Shown here piece by piece: positions 43,980 through 52,646 of a DNA stretch of 64,000 nt. Origin of the DNA: Arthrobacter oryzae. GTDB taxonomy: Bacteria; Actinomycetota; Actinomycetes; Actinomycetales; Micrococcaceae. Location of the stretch: assembly GCF_030812315.1 (NCBI RefSeq), contig NZ_JAUSSM010000002.1, positions 620,001 through 684,000 on the forward strand, given 5' to 3'. Within the stretch, counting starts at the first letter, position 1, and each line of letters starts with the position of its first letter. The notes under the pieces were generated by a model. The model saw nothing but the letters and a program-made list of their open reading frames with translations. It was not told the DNA's origin and did not search any database. A program made the translations under genes and the position numbers.

Positions 43980-44615
43980 GTGCCTATAACTAACGAACGC
44001 ATTGTCTGGATCGACTGCGAGATGACCGGCCTGGACCCCAAAAACGACGCCCTCATTGAGGTTGCCGCCCTGGTCACCGACTCTGAACTGAACATTCTCG
44101 GCGAAGGTGTCGACGTCGTCATCCGCCCCGATGATGCCGCCCTGGCCCAGATGAACGACTTCGTCCGGGACATGCATACGCGCTCCGGCCTGCTCGAGGA
44201 GCTTCCGCACGGCAAAACCATGGCCGAAGCCGAGGCCGTCATCATGGAGTACATCGCGAAGTGGGTTCCGGACCCCCGCAAGGCCCCGCTGGGCGGCAAC
44301 TCCGTGGGCACCGACCGCGTGTTCCTCGCCCGGGACATGCCCGCCGTGGTGGAGCACCTGCACTACCGGGTGATTGACGTCAGCACCATCAAGGAACTCT
44401 CGCGGCGCTGGTTCGCCCGCGCGTACTTCCAGGCCCCGGCCAAGCACGGCGGCCACCGCGCCCTCGGGGACATCAAGGATTCCATCGATGAGCTGCGGTA
44501 TTACCGCGAGGCGATCTTTGTTCCCGCGCCGGGTCCGGACAGTGCCACCGCACAGCGCATTTCGAAGTCCGTCATGGCCTCCGCCGGAACCCTCGCGGAG
44601 CCTGCAGAAAAGTAA
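43980..44615 (+). CDS. orn: Oligoribonuclease
   Basis: DEDDh 3'-5' exoribonuclease that degrades short RNAs of two to five residues; 211 residues. Motif I is WIDCEMTGLD near residue 10, motif II NSVGTDRVFLARDMP near residue 107, and motif III HRALGDIKDSIDEL near residue 160 with the catalytic histidine. The start is GTG at 43980 (MPITNERIV); no ATG fits. Its 30-residue C-terminal tail is longer than in E. coli Orn. tRNA-His lies 130 bases downstream. Confidence 0.96.
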   Translation: MPITNERIVWIDCEMTGLDPKNDALIEVAALVTDSELNILGEGVDVVIRPDDAALAQMNDFVRDMHTRSGLLEELPHGKTMAEAEAVIMEYIAKWVPDPRKAPLGGNSVGTDRVFLARDMPAVVEHLHYRVIDVSTIKELSRRWFARAYFQAPAKHGGHRALGDIKDSIDELRYYREAIFVPAPGPDSATAQRISKSVMASAGTLAEPAEK

Positions 44616-44745
44616 TCTGCACCACGTTTGCGGGAAATTTTCGCAAAAGGGGCAAAAGTGGCAAAAACACCCCCGCGGAGCAGGTAAGCTATATGACGTT
44701 GCCTTCCAAGACAGCCGGATAGCCGGACGGTCTCGCAGGGCACAT

Positions 44746-44819
44746 GGTGGGCGTAGCTCAGTTGGCAGAGCGCCTGGTTGTGGTCCAGGAGGTCGCGGGT
44801 TCAACCCCCGTCGCTCACC
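44746..44819 (+). tRNA. tRNA-His (GUG)
   Basis: Acceptor arms GTGGGCG and CGCTCAC, D-arm GCTC/GAGC, anticodon stem CCTGG/CCAGG with loop TTGTGGT giving anticodon GTG, and T-arm with GGGTTCAACCCCC. The extra G at 44746 and C at 44819 supply the G-1:C73 identity pair of tRNA-His. No CCA encoded. Confidence 0.94.
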
Positions 44820-44850
44820 CTCATGAAGGGCAGGATTTTCCGCCCTTACG

Positions 44851-44890
44851 TAAAGGCCGCACCGGTTATCCGGTGCGGCCTTTATTTGTT
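44851..44890 (+). terminator. Terminator after tRNA-His
   Basis: Perfect 15-bp arms (44851-44865 and 44870-44884) with a 4-base loop and a following T-rich stretch TTTATTTGTTT. Confidence 0.9.
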
Positions 44891-44977
44891 TCCTGGAAAG
44901 GTCCATGGCACCGGCTGTCGTGCGGGCCGGACTCTTCCCGGACCTGATCCCGCACAGCATCAAAGGAACAACCTGAC

Positions 44978-45550
44978 ATGACCGTTCTGCCGATCACCAT
45001 CTGGGGCGAGCCGGTCCTGCACCGCCGGGCCGCCGAAGTGGAAGTCTTCGACGACGAACTCCGCACGCTCATCGCCGACATGTTCGAGACGAACGACGCC
45101 GCCAACGGAGTGGGGCTCGCCGCACCGCAGGTGGGCGTGGGCAAGCGCATCTTTGTTTACAAGTTCGCCAATGACGACGGCGTTTCCCCTGCGGGAGTGC
45201 TGGTGAACCCGGTCCTTACGCTGTCCAAGGTTTCCGGCGCCCTTCCGGACCCGGACGAGGAGGTGGAGGGCTGCCTGTCGTTTCCCGGCGGCCAGTATCC
45301 CCTCAAGCGTGCGGAGTGGGCGCGGGTCCAGGGGTTTGACGGTGACGGGAAGCCGGTGGACTTTGAAGCCACGGACTGGTTCGCCCGGATCATCCAGCAT
45401 GAGTACGACCACCTGGACGGCAAGCTCTACGTGAACCGGCTGATGGACCGCTACGCCCGGAAGGCCATGAAGCAGGCCAAGCGGAGCGGCTGGGGAGTTC
45501 CCGGCCTGACCTGGATGCCCGGCGTCGACCCCGATCCCTTCGGGCACTGA
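44978..45550 (+). CDS. def: Peptide deformylase
   Basis: Removes the formyl group from nascent proteins; 190 residues. The three signature motifs are present: GVGLAAPQ near residue 44, EGCLSFPG near residue 96, and QHEYDHLDG near residue 138 with the metal-binding histidines. It lies alone behind tRNA-His and its terminator. A methionine aminopeptidase gene in the same window gives the next step of N-terminal processing, though the two are not adjacent. Confidence 0.97.
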   Translation: MTVLPITIWGEPVLHRRAAEVEVFDDELRTLIADMFETNDAANGVGLAAPQVGVGKRIFVYKFANDDGVSPAGVLVNPVLTLSKVSGALPDPDEEVEGCLSFPGGQYPLKRAEWARVQGFDGDGKPVDFEATDWFARIIQHEYDHLDGKLYVNRLMDRYARKAMKQAKRSGWGVPGLTWMPGVDPDPFGH

Positions 45551-45634
45551 GCCAAACGGCACACCAGCGGCTACTGCGCCGCTGGGCGCCGCTGCTGGAC
45601 GACGCTGCTGAACGGCGCCCGGCTCCCCCGGCTG

Positions 45635-46432
45635 CTAGCGGGGAATGACCGTCTGCTGCTGCGGGCACGATGCCAGCACCCGCTTCATGGCATCCTTCTC
45701 CGGCTGCGTGACCCACAGCGCGTAAGCGGATTTCACGGAAATCTGGCGGGCGACATAGTGGCACCTGAAGGCCCTGTTCTTCGGCAGCCAGCTGGCTGCG
45801 TCTGAAGCGCTTTTCTCCTGGTTGGCCGGACCGTCCGCGGCCACGAGGTTTAGGGGATCATTGGCGAGGCTCTGGCGCTGTTGCGGCGTCAGCTGCTGGG
45901 CGCCCTTCTGCCAAGCGTCCCCCAGCGCCACCACATGGTCGATCTGGACGGCCTTGCTGCTTTCCGCTCCCCTTGTAAAGGTCACCACCGCCCCGGTGTA
46001 CGGCTCGTGGAACTGGCCGGCTGCCACGCGGCAGCGCGATCCCTCAGTAAACTGCGCGCCGGCCAGGTCACGCCGCAGGATGTCGTTGCGGGTGTCGCAG
46101 CCGTTGCGGTCCACATCCATCCACGCCTGGCCGAATGCAGTGCGCTCGTAGTTGTCATTGGCGGCCCGCCCCTTTACGGCGAGGGTCTCCAGCGCCGCCT
46201 CGGCACTGCCTTCGGGCACCGGCCGGACCGGGGGAACGGGTTTCATCCACGATGGGTCCAGCACCGGAGCTTCGCTGGGACCGGTGACCGGCGGCTCTGC
46301 GGCGGCGAACTGGCCGGCGATGAAAAACCAGGAAACGGCGGCAACCAGTCCTACGGCCAGCACAATCAGGATTGCCCAGGCCTGACGGGAGCGGCGCCGG
46401 GCGCGGCGGTACGCCGTCCAGCTGATGGTCAT
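45635..46432 (-). CDS. HNH endonuclease family protein (DUF1524 type), membrane-anchored
   Basis: A 265-residue protein with an uncleaved N-terminal membrane segment near residues 19-40 (AWAILIVLAVGLVAAVSWFF), a proline-rich spacer, and an extracellular nuclease domain. The domain has RNGCDTRNDILRRDL near residue 112 and IDHVVALGDAWQKGA near residue 167, the DHVVAL motif typical of DUF1524/HNH secreted nucleases, followed by ANDPLNLVAADGPANQEKSASD. Four cysteines (NGCDTR, SRCRVA, FRCHY and ASCPQQ) could form two disulfides. It probably cuts nucleic acids outside the cell. Confidence 0.86.
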   Translation of the reverse strand: MTISWTAYRRARRRSRQAWAILIVLAVGLVAAVSWFFIAGQFAAAEPPVTGPSEAPVLDPSWMKPVPPVRPVPEGSAEAALETLAVKGRAANDNYERTAFGQAWMDVDRNGCDTRNDILRRDLAGAQFTEGSRCRVAAGQFHEPYTGAVVTFTRGAESSKAVQIDHVVALGDAWQKGAQQLTPQQRQSLANDPLNLVAADGPANQEKSASDAASWLPKNRAFRCHYVARQISVKSAYALWVTQPEKDAMKRVLASCPQQQTVIPR

Positions 46433-46524
46433 GGCTGATGGGTCCGGTGACGATTCCTATGCACGCGAAAAGCCTAGGCCGGGGCACTGACAACCAGGCC
46501 GATATCCACAGTGTGGAGGAGCGG

Positions 46525-46734
46525 TTACTGCTCCTTGATCACACGTTTGAGGTCTTCGGTGGCGATGTCCAGCAGGTCCTCGAGCTGTTTGACCCGGCTT
46601 TCCGGAACCTCTCCCGCAGCATGCGCCACGCGCGCCTGTTCGAAGAGACGGGTGGCTTCCTTGTGGTTCTGGCGCGCTACGTCGAGGGCGTGTTCCAGCG
46701 TGGTCTCATGTTCGAGAGTCGATTCCTGTTCCAT
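46525..46734 (-). CDS. Small predicted coiled-coil protein
   Basis: A 69-residue frame with heptad-like helices and many Glu, Leu and Ala residues (TTLEHALDVARQNHKEATRLFEQ, VKQLEDLLDIATEDLKRVIKEQ). No cysteine, no membrane segment. The Shine-Dalgarno region is weak. It resembles small helical proteins such as the ExoVII small subunit only in general shape, and I do not assign it to a family. Located between gapB and the HNH nuclease gene. Confidence 0.5.
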   Translation of the reverse strand: MEQESTLEHETTLEHALDVARQNHKEATRLFEQARVAHAAGEVPESRVKQLEDLLDIATEDLKRVIKEQ

Positions 46735-46750
46735 GACACCATTCTGTGTC

Positions 46751-46788
46751 GGTTTCCCGGCGGATGCCAGAGCACCCGCCGGGAAACC
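46751..46788 (-). terminator. Hairpin terminator after gapB
   Basis: Perfect 13-bp arms GGTTTCCCGGCGG (46751-46763) and CCGCCGGGAAACC (46776-46788), starting 24 bases after the gapB stop codon on the minus strand. The T-tract is poor. Confidence 0.7.
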
Positions 46789-46811
46789 TCAATGCTGAAA
46801 CAGCCCGGCCG

Positions 46812-48293
46812 CTAGACCGCTGCGATCGCTGCCAGCGCCGCGGCCGGCTCCTTGACGGGGAACGACGGCGGGTTGACGCCTGCCATTTCCTCCATCACGC
46901 GGACTACCTGGCAGCTGTAGCCGAACTCGTTGTCGTACCAGACGTAGAGGACAAGGTTCTTGTCATTGGAGATGGTGGCAAGGCCATCAACAATTCCCGC
47001 GCGGCGTGAGCCGACGAAGTCGGTGGAGACCACTTCCGGCGAATCGATGTAGTCGATCTGCTTGCGCAGGTCCGAGTGCAGCGACATCTGCCGCAGGAAG
47101 TCGTTGACTTCGTCCTTGGTGGTGCCGTGCTCCAGGCTCAGGTTCAGGATGGCCAGGGACACGTCCGGGGTGGGAACGCGGATGGAGCTGCCGGTGAGCT
47201 TGCCCAAGAGTTCGGGCAGTGCCTTGGCCACGGCCTTGGCGGCACCTGTTTCGGTGATCACCATGTTCAGCGCGGCGGAACGTCCACGGCGGTCGCCCTT
47301 GTGGAAGTTGTCGATCAGGTTCTGGTCGTTGGTGAAGGAGTGGACCGTCTCGACGTGGCCGTGGACCACACCGAACTTGTCGTTGATGGCCTTCAGGACC
47401 GGAGTGATGGCGTTGGTGGTGCAGGACGCGGCCGTGACGATCTTGTCCGAATCCAGGATGGTGCCGTGGTTGATGCCGTGGACGATGTTCTTCAGGTCGC
47501 CCTTGCCCGGTGCCGTGAGCAGGACGCGCGAAACGCCCTTGGCCAGCAGGTGCTGGGACAGGCCTTCGGCGTCGCGCCAGCGTCCCGTGTTGTCCACGAC
47601 CAGCGCATCCTTGATGCCGTAGGCCGTGTAGTCCACCGTGGAGGGGTTGTCCGAGTAGATGACCTGGACCTGCACGCCGTTGGCCGTGATGGTGTTGTTC
47701 TCGGTGTCGACCTTGATGGTGCCCTCGAACGAGCCGTGGACGGAGTCGCGGCGGAGCAGGCTGGCCCGCTTGGCGAGGTCGTTGTCCGAGCCGCGGCGGA
47801 CCACGATGGCGCGGAGCCGGAGGCCGTGACCGCCACCGGCCTTTTCGATCAGGAGGCGCGCCAGCAGGCGGCCAATACGGCCAAAGCCGTAGAGCACGAC
47901 GTCGGTGCTGGTGCGGTCATCGCCGCCCCGCTTGCCCACGATGTCGGCGAGTTCAGCGCGTAGGAACTCATCCAGGCTCGCACCGTTGGCCTCGGTCTTG
48001 TACTTCTGGTTCAGGCGGGCGATGTCGATTGCCGCAGCGCCCAGTTCCAGACCGGCGAGGGCATCCAGCAGCGGGGCCGTCTCTTCGAGGAGCAGCTCGT
48101 CCTTGCTCATCCGGCGTGCAAAACGATGCGCCTTCAGGATGTTCATGGTGGACTTGTTGATCAGGCTGCGGCCGTGGATTGAGGTCACCACGTTGTTCTC
48201 GCGGTACAGCCGGCCGATCACCGGGATCATGGCCTCGGCAAGCGCCTCCCGGCCCATCCACGTATCAAGACAAGAATCTGACGTCTGGCTCAC
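46812..48293 (-). CDS. gapB: Glyceraldehyde-3-phosphate dehydrogenase, long GapB type
   Basis: A 493-residue GAPDH with an N-terminal extension of about 130 residues ahead of the Rossmann domain (VVLYGFGRIGRLLARLL near residue 131). Catalytic cysteine in AASCTTNAI near residue 288, substrate-binding HSFTNDQ and GRSAALNM segments, and WYDNEFGYS near the end. The extension (GRSLINKSTMNILKAHRFARR and later helices) matches the long GapB of Corynebacterium, used in gluconeogenesis with NADP rather than in glycolysis. That role is inferred from the family. Confidence 0.93.
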   Translation of the reverse strand: MSQTSDSCLDTWMGREALAEAMIPVIGRLYRENNVVTSIHGRSLINKSTMNILKAHRFARRMSKDELLLEETAPLLDALAGLELGAAAIDIARLNQKYKTEANGASLDEFLRAELADIVGKRGGDDRTSTDVVLYGFGRIGRLLARLLIEKAGGGHGLRLRAIVVRRGSDNDLAKRASLLRRDSVHGSFEGTIKVDTENNTITANGVQVQVIYSDNPSTVDYTAYGIKDALVVDNTGRWRDAEGLSQHLLAKGVSRVLLTAPGKGDLKNIVHGINHGTILDSDKIVTAASCTTNAITPVLKAINDKFGVVHGHVETVHSFTNDQNLIDNFHKGDRRGRSAALNMVITETGAAKAVAKALPELLGKLTGSSIRVPTPDVSLAILNLSLEHGTTKDEVNDFLRQMSLHSDLRKQIDYIDSPEVVSTDFVGSRRAGIVDGLATISNDKNLVLYVWYDNEFGYSCQVVRVMEEMAGVNPPSFPVKEPAAALAAIAAV

Positions 48294-48570
48294 AGAACTA
48301 CCTTCCTTGGGTCAACCACATACGTCTTCGTATGCGGATGTCGGCCACCGGAGGTATTCCGGGGCACAGGCATCGGCGGGGATTCGGTCCACCCCGGACG
48401 CCTTGGAGAAACGCAAAGAAAAACCGCCAGCTGCGAACGCAGACCCGGCGGCAGAACTTCTACGTTCGCTATCCATTCTAAGGTGGCAAAGCCCCCTCCA
48501 CCGCCGCGAAGAGCGTGAAGTCACTCACACGGCCTCGCTGGCTCGCCGGGTGGCCGGCCGGATGCTTGTG

Positions 48571-48969
48571 GTGGATGGGTTGACCGATACGCCGGGTTCT
48601 GTGTTCCCGCGCCGTTGCCGGGGCGGGAATAGCGGCCATCCATCTACGAACGCCGTTGCCGACGCCCTCCAGCGGCCTACCCGGGCACTCGGGCGAGCAG
48701 CCCTCGAACGTGCCCTGTCTGGCCTTGCTCCGGGTGGGGTTTACCTAGCCTTCCCGGTCACCCGGGAAGCTGGTGGTCTCTTACACCACCGTTTCACCCT
48801 TACCTGCTTCGTGCCGCTTTCAAAACCGGCGCGATGCAGGCGGTCTGTTCTCTGTGGCACTGGCCTGCGGGTTACCCCGAGTGGGCGTTACCCACCACCC
48901 TGCCCTGCGGAGCCCGGACGTTCCTCGAGCCACTTGCGTGACGCGCAGCCGCCTGGTCAACCCATCCGC
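48571..48969 (-). ncRNA. rnpB: RNase P RNA, bacterial type A
   Basis: Catalytic RNA that removes the 5' leader of pre-tRNAs, about 398 bases. On the minus strand the P1 helix is formed by GGATGGGTTGACC at the 5' end (48967-48955) and its exact complement GGTCAACCCATCC at the 3' end (48585-48573). The P4/CR-I signature GAGGAACGTCCGGGCTCC lies near the 5' end, and the conserved ACAGAA precedes the 3' end, with GTAAACCCCA and GAAACGG segments of the core between. A -10-like TAGAAT sits just upstream of the 5' end (48980-48975). Open frames through this region are chance. Confidence 0.96.
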
Positions 48970-49075
48970 ATTTCATTCTACGTGCAGTGGCGGCCCGTTC
49001 CGTCCGGGCACTGGTCCCGCCCCCGTTGTTCGGGACGGTCTCCGCTTCCCGCGCCATCCCGCCTATGATCGGGCC

Positions 49076-49930
49076 ATGGGTTCGCCTGGAATTTCCCGCC
49101 GCCGCTTGCTGGGGCTCGGAGCCGGCGCTGCCGCGGCCGCCTCCCTGGCTGCGTGCTCCGCCGGGACGACATCCGGCCCCGCCGCGCCGTTGTCCATGCG
49201 CACCGGCAGCTTCACCTCGCAGTTCCGGCCGCAGACCGCCACGAACTGGTCCCTGGCCGTACCCGGGACGGGCAGCTCCCCCGGATCCCCGGTGGGTGCC
49301 ACAGCCGGAACTCCTCCCGTGGCGCTCTTCCTGCACGGGACAGGCTCCGACCACCGGATGATCTTCGAGGAGCTCCGTGCGGCCAACGTCCTGTCACAGC
49401 ACGTGGCCCGCGGCGGGACGCCGTTCGCGATCGCGGCCGTGGATGGCGGCGAAAGCTGGTGGCACCGCCGCGCAACCGGCACGGACACACAGGCGATGGT
49501 GGTGGAGGAATTCATCCCGCTGCTGGCGGACCAGGGCCTCGACACCGGCAGGATCGCCGTTTTCGGCCTGTCGATGGGCGGATTTGGCGCGCTGCTCCTC
49601 GCGTCCCAGCACCGGATCCCCGGACTCCGTGCCGTCGCGGCGATGAGCCCGGCAGTCTGGAGCCTGCACGACGCCGGGCGGACGGACAATTTTGACAGCG
49701 CCGAGGATTTCGCGGCCAACGACATCTTTGCCCTCCGGCCGGAGCTTGAGCTGCTGCCGAAAAGAATCGACTGCGGCACGTCCGACAACCTGCTTTACAG
49801 CGTGCAGGACTATGTAAGCGGCCTGCCCGGCGACCGTGAGGGTGGGTTCCAGCACGGCGGCCACGACGACGGCTACTGGCGCTCCATCCTCCCGGAGGTC
49901 TTCGCTTTCCTGGGCCGGAACTTGGCCTGA
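49076..49930 (+). CDS. Tat-dependent lipoprotein esterase (alpha/beta hydrolase)
   Basis: A 284-residue exported protein. The Tat motif SRRRLLGLG is followed by an alanine-rich stretch and the lipobox LAACS near residue 27, so it should be folded in the cytoplasm and anchored outside. The hydrolase domain has LFLHGTGSDHRMI (oxyanion region) near residue 84, the nucleophile GLSMGGFGALL near residue 165 and the catalytic histidine in GGHDDGYWRSILPE near the C-terminus, as in the esterase/antigen-85-like group. A longer upstream frame runs into rnpB and is not used. Confidence 0.88.
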   Translation: MGSPGISRRRLLGLGAGAAAAASLAACSAGTTSGPAAPLSMRTGSFTSQFRPQTATNWSLAVPGTGSSPGSPVGATAGTPPVALFLHGTGSDHRMIFEELRAANVLSQHVARGGTPFAIAAVDGGESWWHRRATGTDTQAMVVEEFIPLLADQGLDTGRIAVFGLSMGGFGALLLASQHRIPGLRAVAAMSPAVWSLHDAGRTDNFDSAEDFAANDIFALRPELELLPKRIDCGTSDNLLYSVQDYVSGLPGDREGGFQHGGHDDGYWRSILPEVFAFLGRNLA

Positions 49931-49990
49931 CGCGTGCAGCCGCCGTCACCGCAGCGTCCGTTTTTTTGCGCGCGCCGGTAAGATCGTACG

Positions 49991-50755
49991 GTGCTGATTC
50001 TGCTGCCGCCGTCTGAAGGCAAGACCCCCGCTCCCACCGGTGACGCCGTCGACTGGACCGCCCTGAGCTTTCCCTCTTTGAATACTTACCGCGCGAAGGT
50101 GCTGGAGGCACTGGGAAACGTCAGCGCCCACCATGACGCCCTCGCGCTGCTGGGCGTCGGCGCCTCGCTGAGTGCCGACGTCGAACGCAACACCCGGCTG
50201 CATACGGAGCCGGCCGCTCCGGCGCACCAGGTCTACTCCGGAGTCCTGTATGACGCGCTGGGCTACCCGTCACTGACGGCGGCGCAGCGCCGCAAGGCGG
50301 ATGAGTCGGTGCTGGTCATTTCCGCCCTCTGGGGCGCCATCCGCTTTGCCGACCGGGTGCCGGCCTACCGGCTGTCGATGGGGACGTCACTGCCCGACGT
50401 CGGCCGCCTTGCCTCGTTCTGGAAGCCGCAGATTTCGGATGCGCTGGCTGCTGAAACCGAAGGCGAGCTGTTGGTGGACTGCCGCTCCAGTACCTACGCC
50501 GCCGCTTGGTCTCCCCCGCCGGCGCAGACAGTTGCCGTCAACGTCTTCACGGAGGTGAACGGCGTCCGCAAGGTGGTCAGCCACTTCGCCAAGCACACCC
50601 GCGGCGAGCTGGCACGCCACCTGATGACGCGCCGCGGCGCCGGCCCCCGCACGCCTGCCCAGCTGCTCAAGGCGGCCCGGGAAAAGTGGGAAGCCGAGCT
50701 GGTCGAAGGCACGGCGCGCAAGGCGCACGCCCTCAACATCATCCTGCCCAACTGA
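49991..50755 (+). CDS. yaaA: YaaA family peroxide stress protein
   Basis: A 254-residue member of the UPF0246/YaaA family. Start MLILLPPSEGKT, AHQVYSGVLYDAL near residue 76, ISALWGAIRFADRVPAYRLSM near residue 104, and the C-terminal KHTRGELARHL segment match. In E. coli YaaA limits free iron and oxidative DNA damage and binds DNA. The start is GTG at 49991. A 14-bp inverted repeat follows the gene at once. Confidence 0.92.
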   Translation: MLILLPPSEGKTPAPTGDAVDWTALSFPSLNTYRAKVLEALGNVSAHHDALALLGVGASLSADVERNTRLHTEPAAPAHQVYSGVLYDALGYPSLTAAQRRKADESVLVISALWGAIRFADRVPAYRLSMGTSLPDVGRLASFWKPQISDALAAETEGELLVDCRSSTYAAAWSPPPAQTVAVNVFTEVNGVRKVVSHFAKHTRGELARHLMTRRGAGPRTPAQLLKAAREKWEAELVEGTARKAHALNIILPN

Positions 50756-50758
50756 CTC

Positions 50759-50800
50759 GCAGTTAACGTCGTCATTCGCGCTTTTCACGACGTTAACTGC
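50759..50800. repeat. 14-bp inverted repeat between convergent yaaA and zinc-ribbon genes
   Basis: Perfect arms GCAGTTAACGTCGT (50759-50772) and ACGACGTTAACTGC (50787-50800) with a 14-base loop. The yaaA stop codon is 4 bases away. It lies between converging genes as a terminator would, but has no U-run on either side. GTTAAC at both arms makes it look like a dispersed repeat unit. Confidence 0.6.
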
Positions 50801-50816
50801 CAGTTACTTGGGGTGG

Positions 50817-51554
50817 CTAGGCCCACTCCGCCGAGCGGACCAGGATGCAGCCGGAGTCCGGGCAAAATACGATGTCGTCCTCGGCCGCTGCCTTGATCTC
50901 GGCAAGATCGCCGGGGCTAAGCTGCATTCCCGAGCCTTCGGACTTTCCGTGGAACAGCCTGGCCGCGCCCACTCCGCGCTTGGCAAGGGTCTTTTCGTAG
51001 ACGGCAAGCATGCCCTCGTCAAGGCCCGCGGCGAACTCCTTGCGCTGGGCACCGACCTCAGCCGCCTCGCCGGCGATCTCGGCCAGGGCCGCGTCCAGCT
51101 CGGCGCGGATCACGCCGAAGGAGCCCTGGACGTCGTCCACAATCTTCTGCTGGGCTGCCTGGCGTTCCCGGAGTCCTTCGAGGCGCTCCATGACTTCCAG
51201 TTCAACGTCCTCGAGGACTGAACGGCGTTTGTTGAGCGAGGCAATGTCGTTCTGTAGCGCCACGAGGTCCTTGGACAGGCCGGTGCCGCTGTTCAGCCGT
51301 GCTTCGTCCCGTTCGATCCGGGAAGCCACCTGCTCGACGTCCGCTTCCGAGCGCTTGAGTTCGGCTTCCGCGTCGTGAACAGCCATCTTGGCGGCTCCGA
51401 GCTCACCGTTGGCCACGGACAGCGCAGCTTCAAGGTCGCTGATGCGGGGATCGCCCTCGATGGTCCGGCGGCGGTTGGCCAGGGACTTGAGCCTCGCGTC
51501 GAGTCCCTGCAGTTCGAGCAATTTCAACTGTTCCGCCGGTGCTGCCTTGGCCAC
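50817..51554 (-). CDS. Coiled-coil protein with a degenerate C4 zinc ribbon
   Basis: A 245-residue protein: a long antiparallel coiled coil (residues 5-180, for instance VHDAEAELKRSEADVEQVASRIERD) followed by a C-terminal ribbon. Family members related to M. tuberculosis Rv2229c have two CxxC pairs. Here the first is replaced by KSEGSGMQLSP (serines in place of cysteines) and only the last two cysteines remain (FCPDSGCILV). It precedes, in the opposite reading, the Nif3 gene on the same strand with 60 bases between, a pairing known in many bacteria. The function is not established. Confidence 0.85.
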   Translation of the reverse strand: MAKAAPAEQLKLLELQGLDARLKSLANRRRTIEGDPRISDLEAALSVANGELGAAKMAVHDAEAELKRSEADVEQVASRIERDEARLNSGTGLSKDLVALQNDIASLNKRRSVLEDVELEVMERLEGLRERQAAQQKIVDDVQGSFGVIRAELDAALAEIAGEAAEVGAQRKEFAAGLDEGMLAVYEKTLAKRGVGAARLFHGKSEGSGMQLSPGDLAEIKAAAEDDIVFCPDSGCILVRSAEWA

Positions 51555-51614
51555 TATTACCTCCGCTTGTTCCTACCGGCCGTAACCGGGCACCGGATCG
51601 GCGCAGTTTAGACT

Positions 51615-52547
51615 CTAGTCCCCGCCCGGAGTGAGAATGAAGTCCCACGGATCGCTGTTGGTGGTGCTGACGCGGATGTCAACGTCGTGGCCCTGGTCGG
51701 TCAGGACATTTCCCAGCGCGTCGGCCGCAGCGGGCAACCACAGCCATTCGCTGGCGAAGTGCGAAACGTCGATGAGGTACGGCCTGTCGTTCACGGCATT
51801 CTCACGGGCCTCGGACGCCGGGTGGTGGCGAAGGTCCGCCGTCACGAAGATGTCGGCGTTGCTTGCCCGGACCTCGTTGAACAGCGAGTCTCCCGCGCCG
51901 CCGCAGACGGCGACGCGCCGGACCAGCCCGTCCTTGTCCCCGGACACCCGGACCCCTCCCGCCACCGACGGCAGGATGCCGTAGACGCGCGCTGCGAAGT
52001 CTCCCAGGGTCATAACGTCCTCAAGGTCCCCTACCCGGCCGATTCCTTCTTCGGGCAGGCCGTTCGCGGCGGGGGTGAGGGGAACCACGTCGTGGAGGCC
52101 AAGGGCGTCCGCGAGGACGTCCGAGACGCCGCCGACGGCGGAGTCACCGTTGGTGTGGACGGTCAGGAGCCCGGTCCCGGATTCGATGAGGCGGTGGACC
52201 GCTTTGCCTTTTGCCGTCGTCGCCGCCACTGACGTGACTCCCTTGAGAAGCAGCGGGTGGTGCGTGATCAGCAGTTCAGCACCCCATTCAATGGCTTCCT
52301 CGATGACGTCAAGGGTGGGATCGACCGCGAACATGATCCTGCTGACCTCGGCTGACGGATGGCCGGCCACCAGGCCCACCTCGTCCCATTCCTCGGCGAG
52401 CGACTCCGGCCAGAGCTCTTCGACCGCCAGCAGGATCTCGCCGAGCGTGGGGGCGTCGGAGGCTTCGGCCGCCTCAGTGGACTCCGCACCGGCGTGACCG
52501 GCAGTGGTAGGCGCGTCGTCTGCAACGTCGGTGTTCACAGGTTCCAT
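51615..52547 (-). CDS. Nif3-like dinuclear metal-centre protein
   Basis: A 310-residue member of the Nif3/YbgI family (also called GTP cyclohydrolase 1 type 2-like). Metal ligands: EWDEVGLVAGHPSAEVSRI, ITHHPLLLKG near residue 94 with paired histidines, VHTNGDSAVGGVSDVL and the C-terminal HFASEW with histidine and glutamate. It has a 35-residue acidic N-terminal extension before the domain. The protein forms toroidal hexamers; its reaction in vivo is unsettled. It is the first gene of a pair with the zinc-ribbon protein. Confidence 0.9.
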   Translation of the reverse strand: MEPVNTDVADDAPTTAGHAGAESTEAAEASDAPTLGEILLAVEELWPESLAEEWDEVGLVAGHPSAEVSRIMFAVDPTLDVIEEAIEWGAELLITHHPLLLKGVTSVAATTAKGKAVHRLIESGTGLLTVHTNGDSAVGGVSDVLADALGLHDVVPLTPAANGLPEEGIGRVGDLEDVMTLGDFAARVYGILPSVAGGVRVSGDKDGLVRRVAVCGGAGDSLFNEVRASNADIFVTADLRHHPASEARENAVNDRPYLIDVSHFASEWLWLPAAADALGNVLTDQGHDVDIRVSTTNSDPWDFILTPGGD

Positions 52548-52646
52548 ACCCTCATTTTTACCCTATCCGCCGGCTTCGCCTGCACGTGTAACAGTCTCGT
52601 AAGGTGGTGGGGGAATCATCAGCGCGCTTCAACCATTGAAGAGGAC

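Noticed and set aside
43950..44963. 337-codon minus-strand frame over orn and tRNA-His
   Set aside because: Crosses a tRNA gene and the certain orn gene; no conserved motif.
47905..49068. 387-codon plus-strand frame over the start of gapB and rnpB
   Set aside because: It reads through gapB antisense and the whole of the RNase P RNA; no domain is visible.
48773..49075. N-terminal extension of the Tat lipoprotein frame
   Set aside because: These codons lie in rnpB and its upstream region. The Tat signal begins at ATG 49076.
50759..50800. Terminator call for the GTTAAC inverted repeat
   Set aside because: No U-run on either side, so it is listed as a repeat rather than a terminator.
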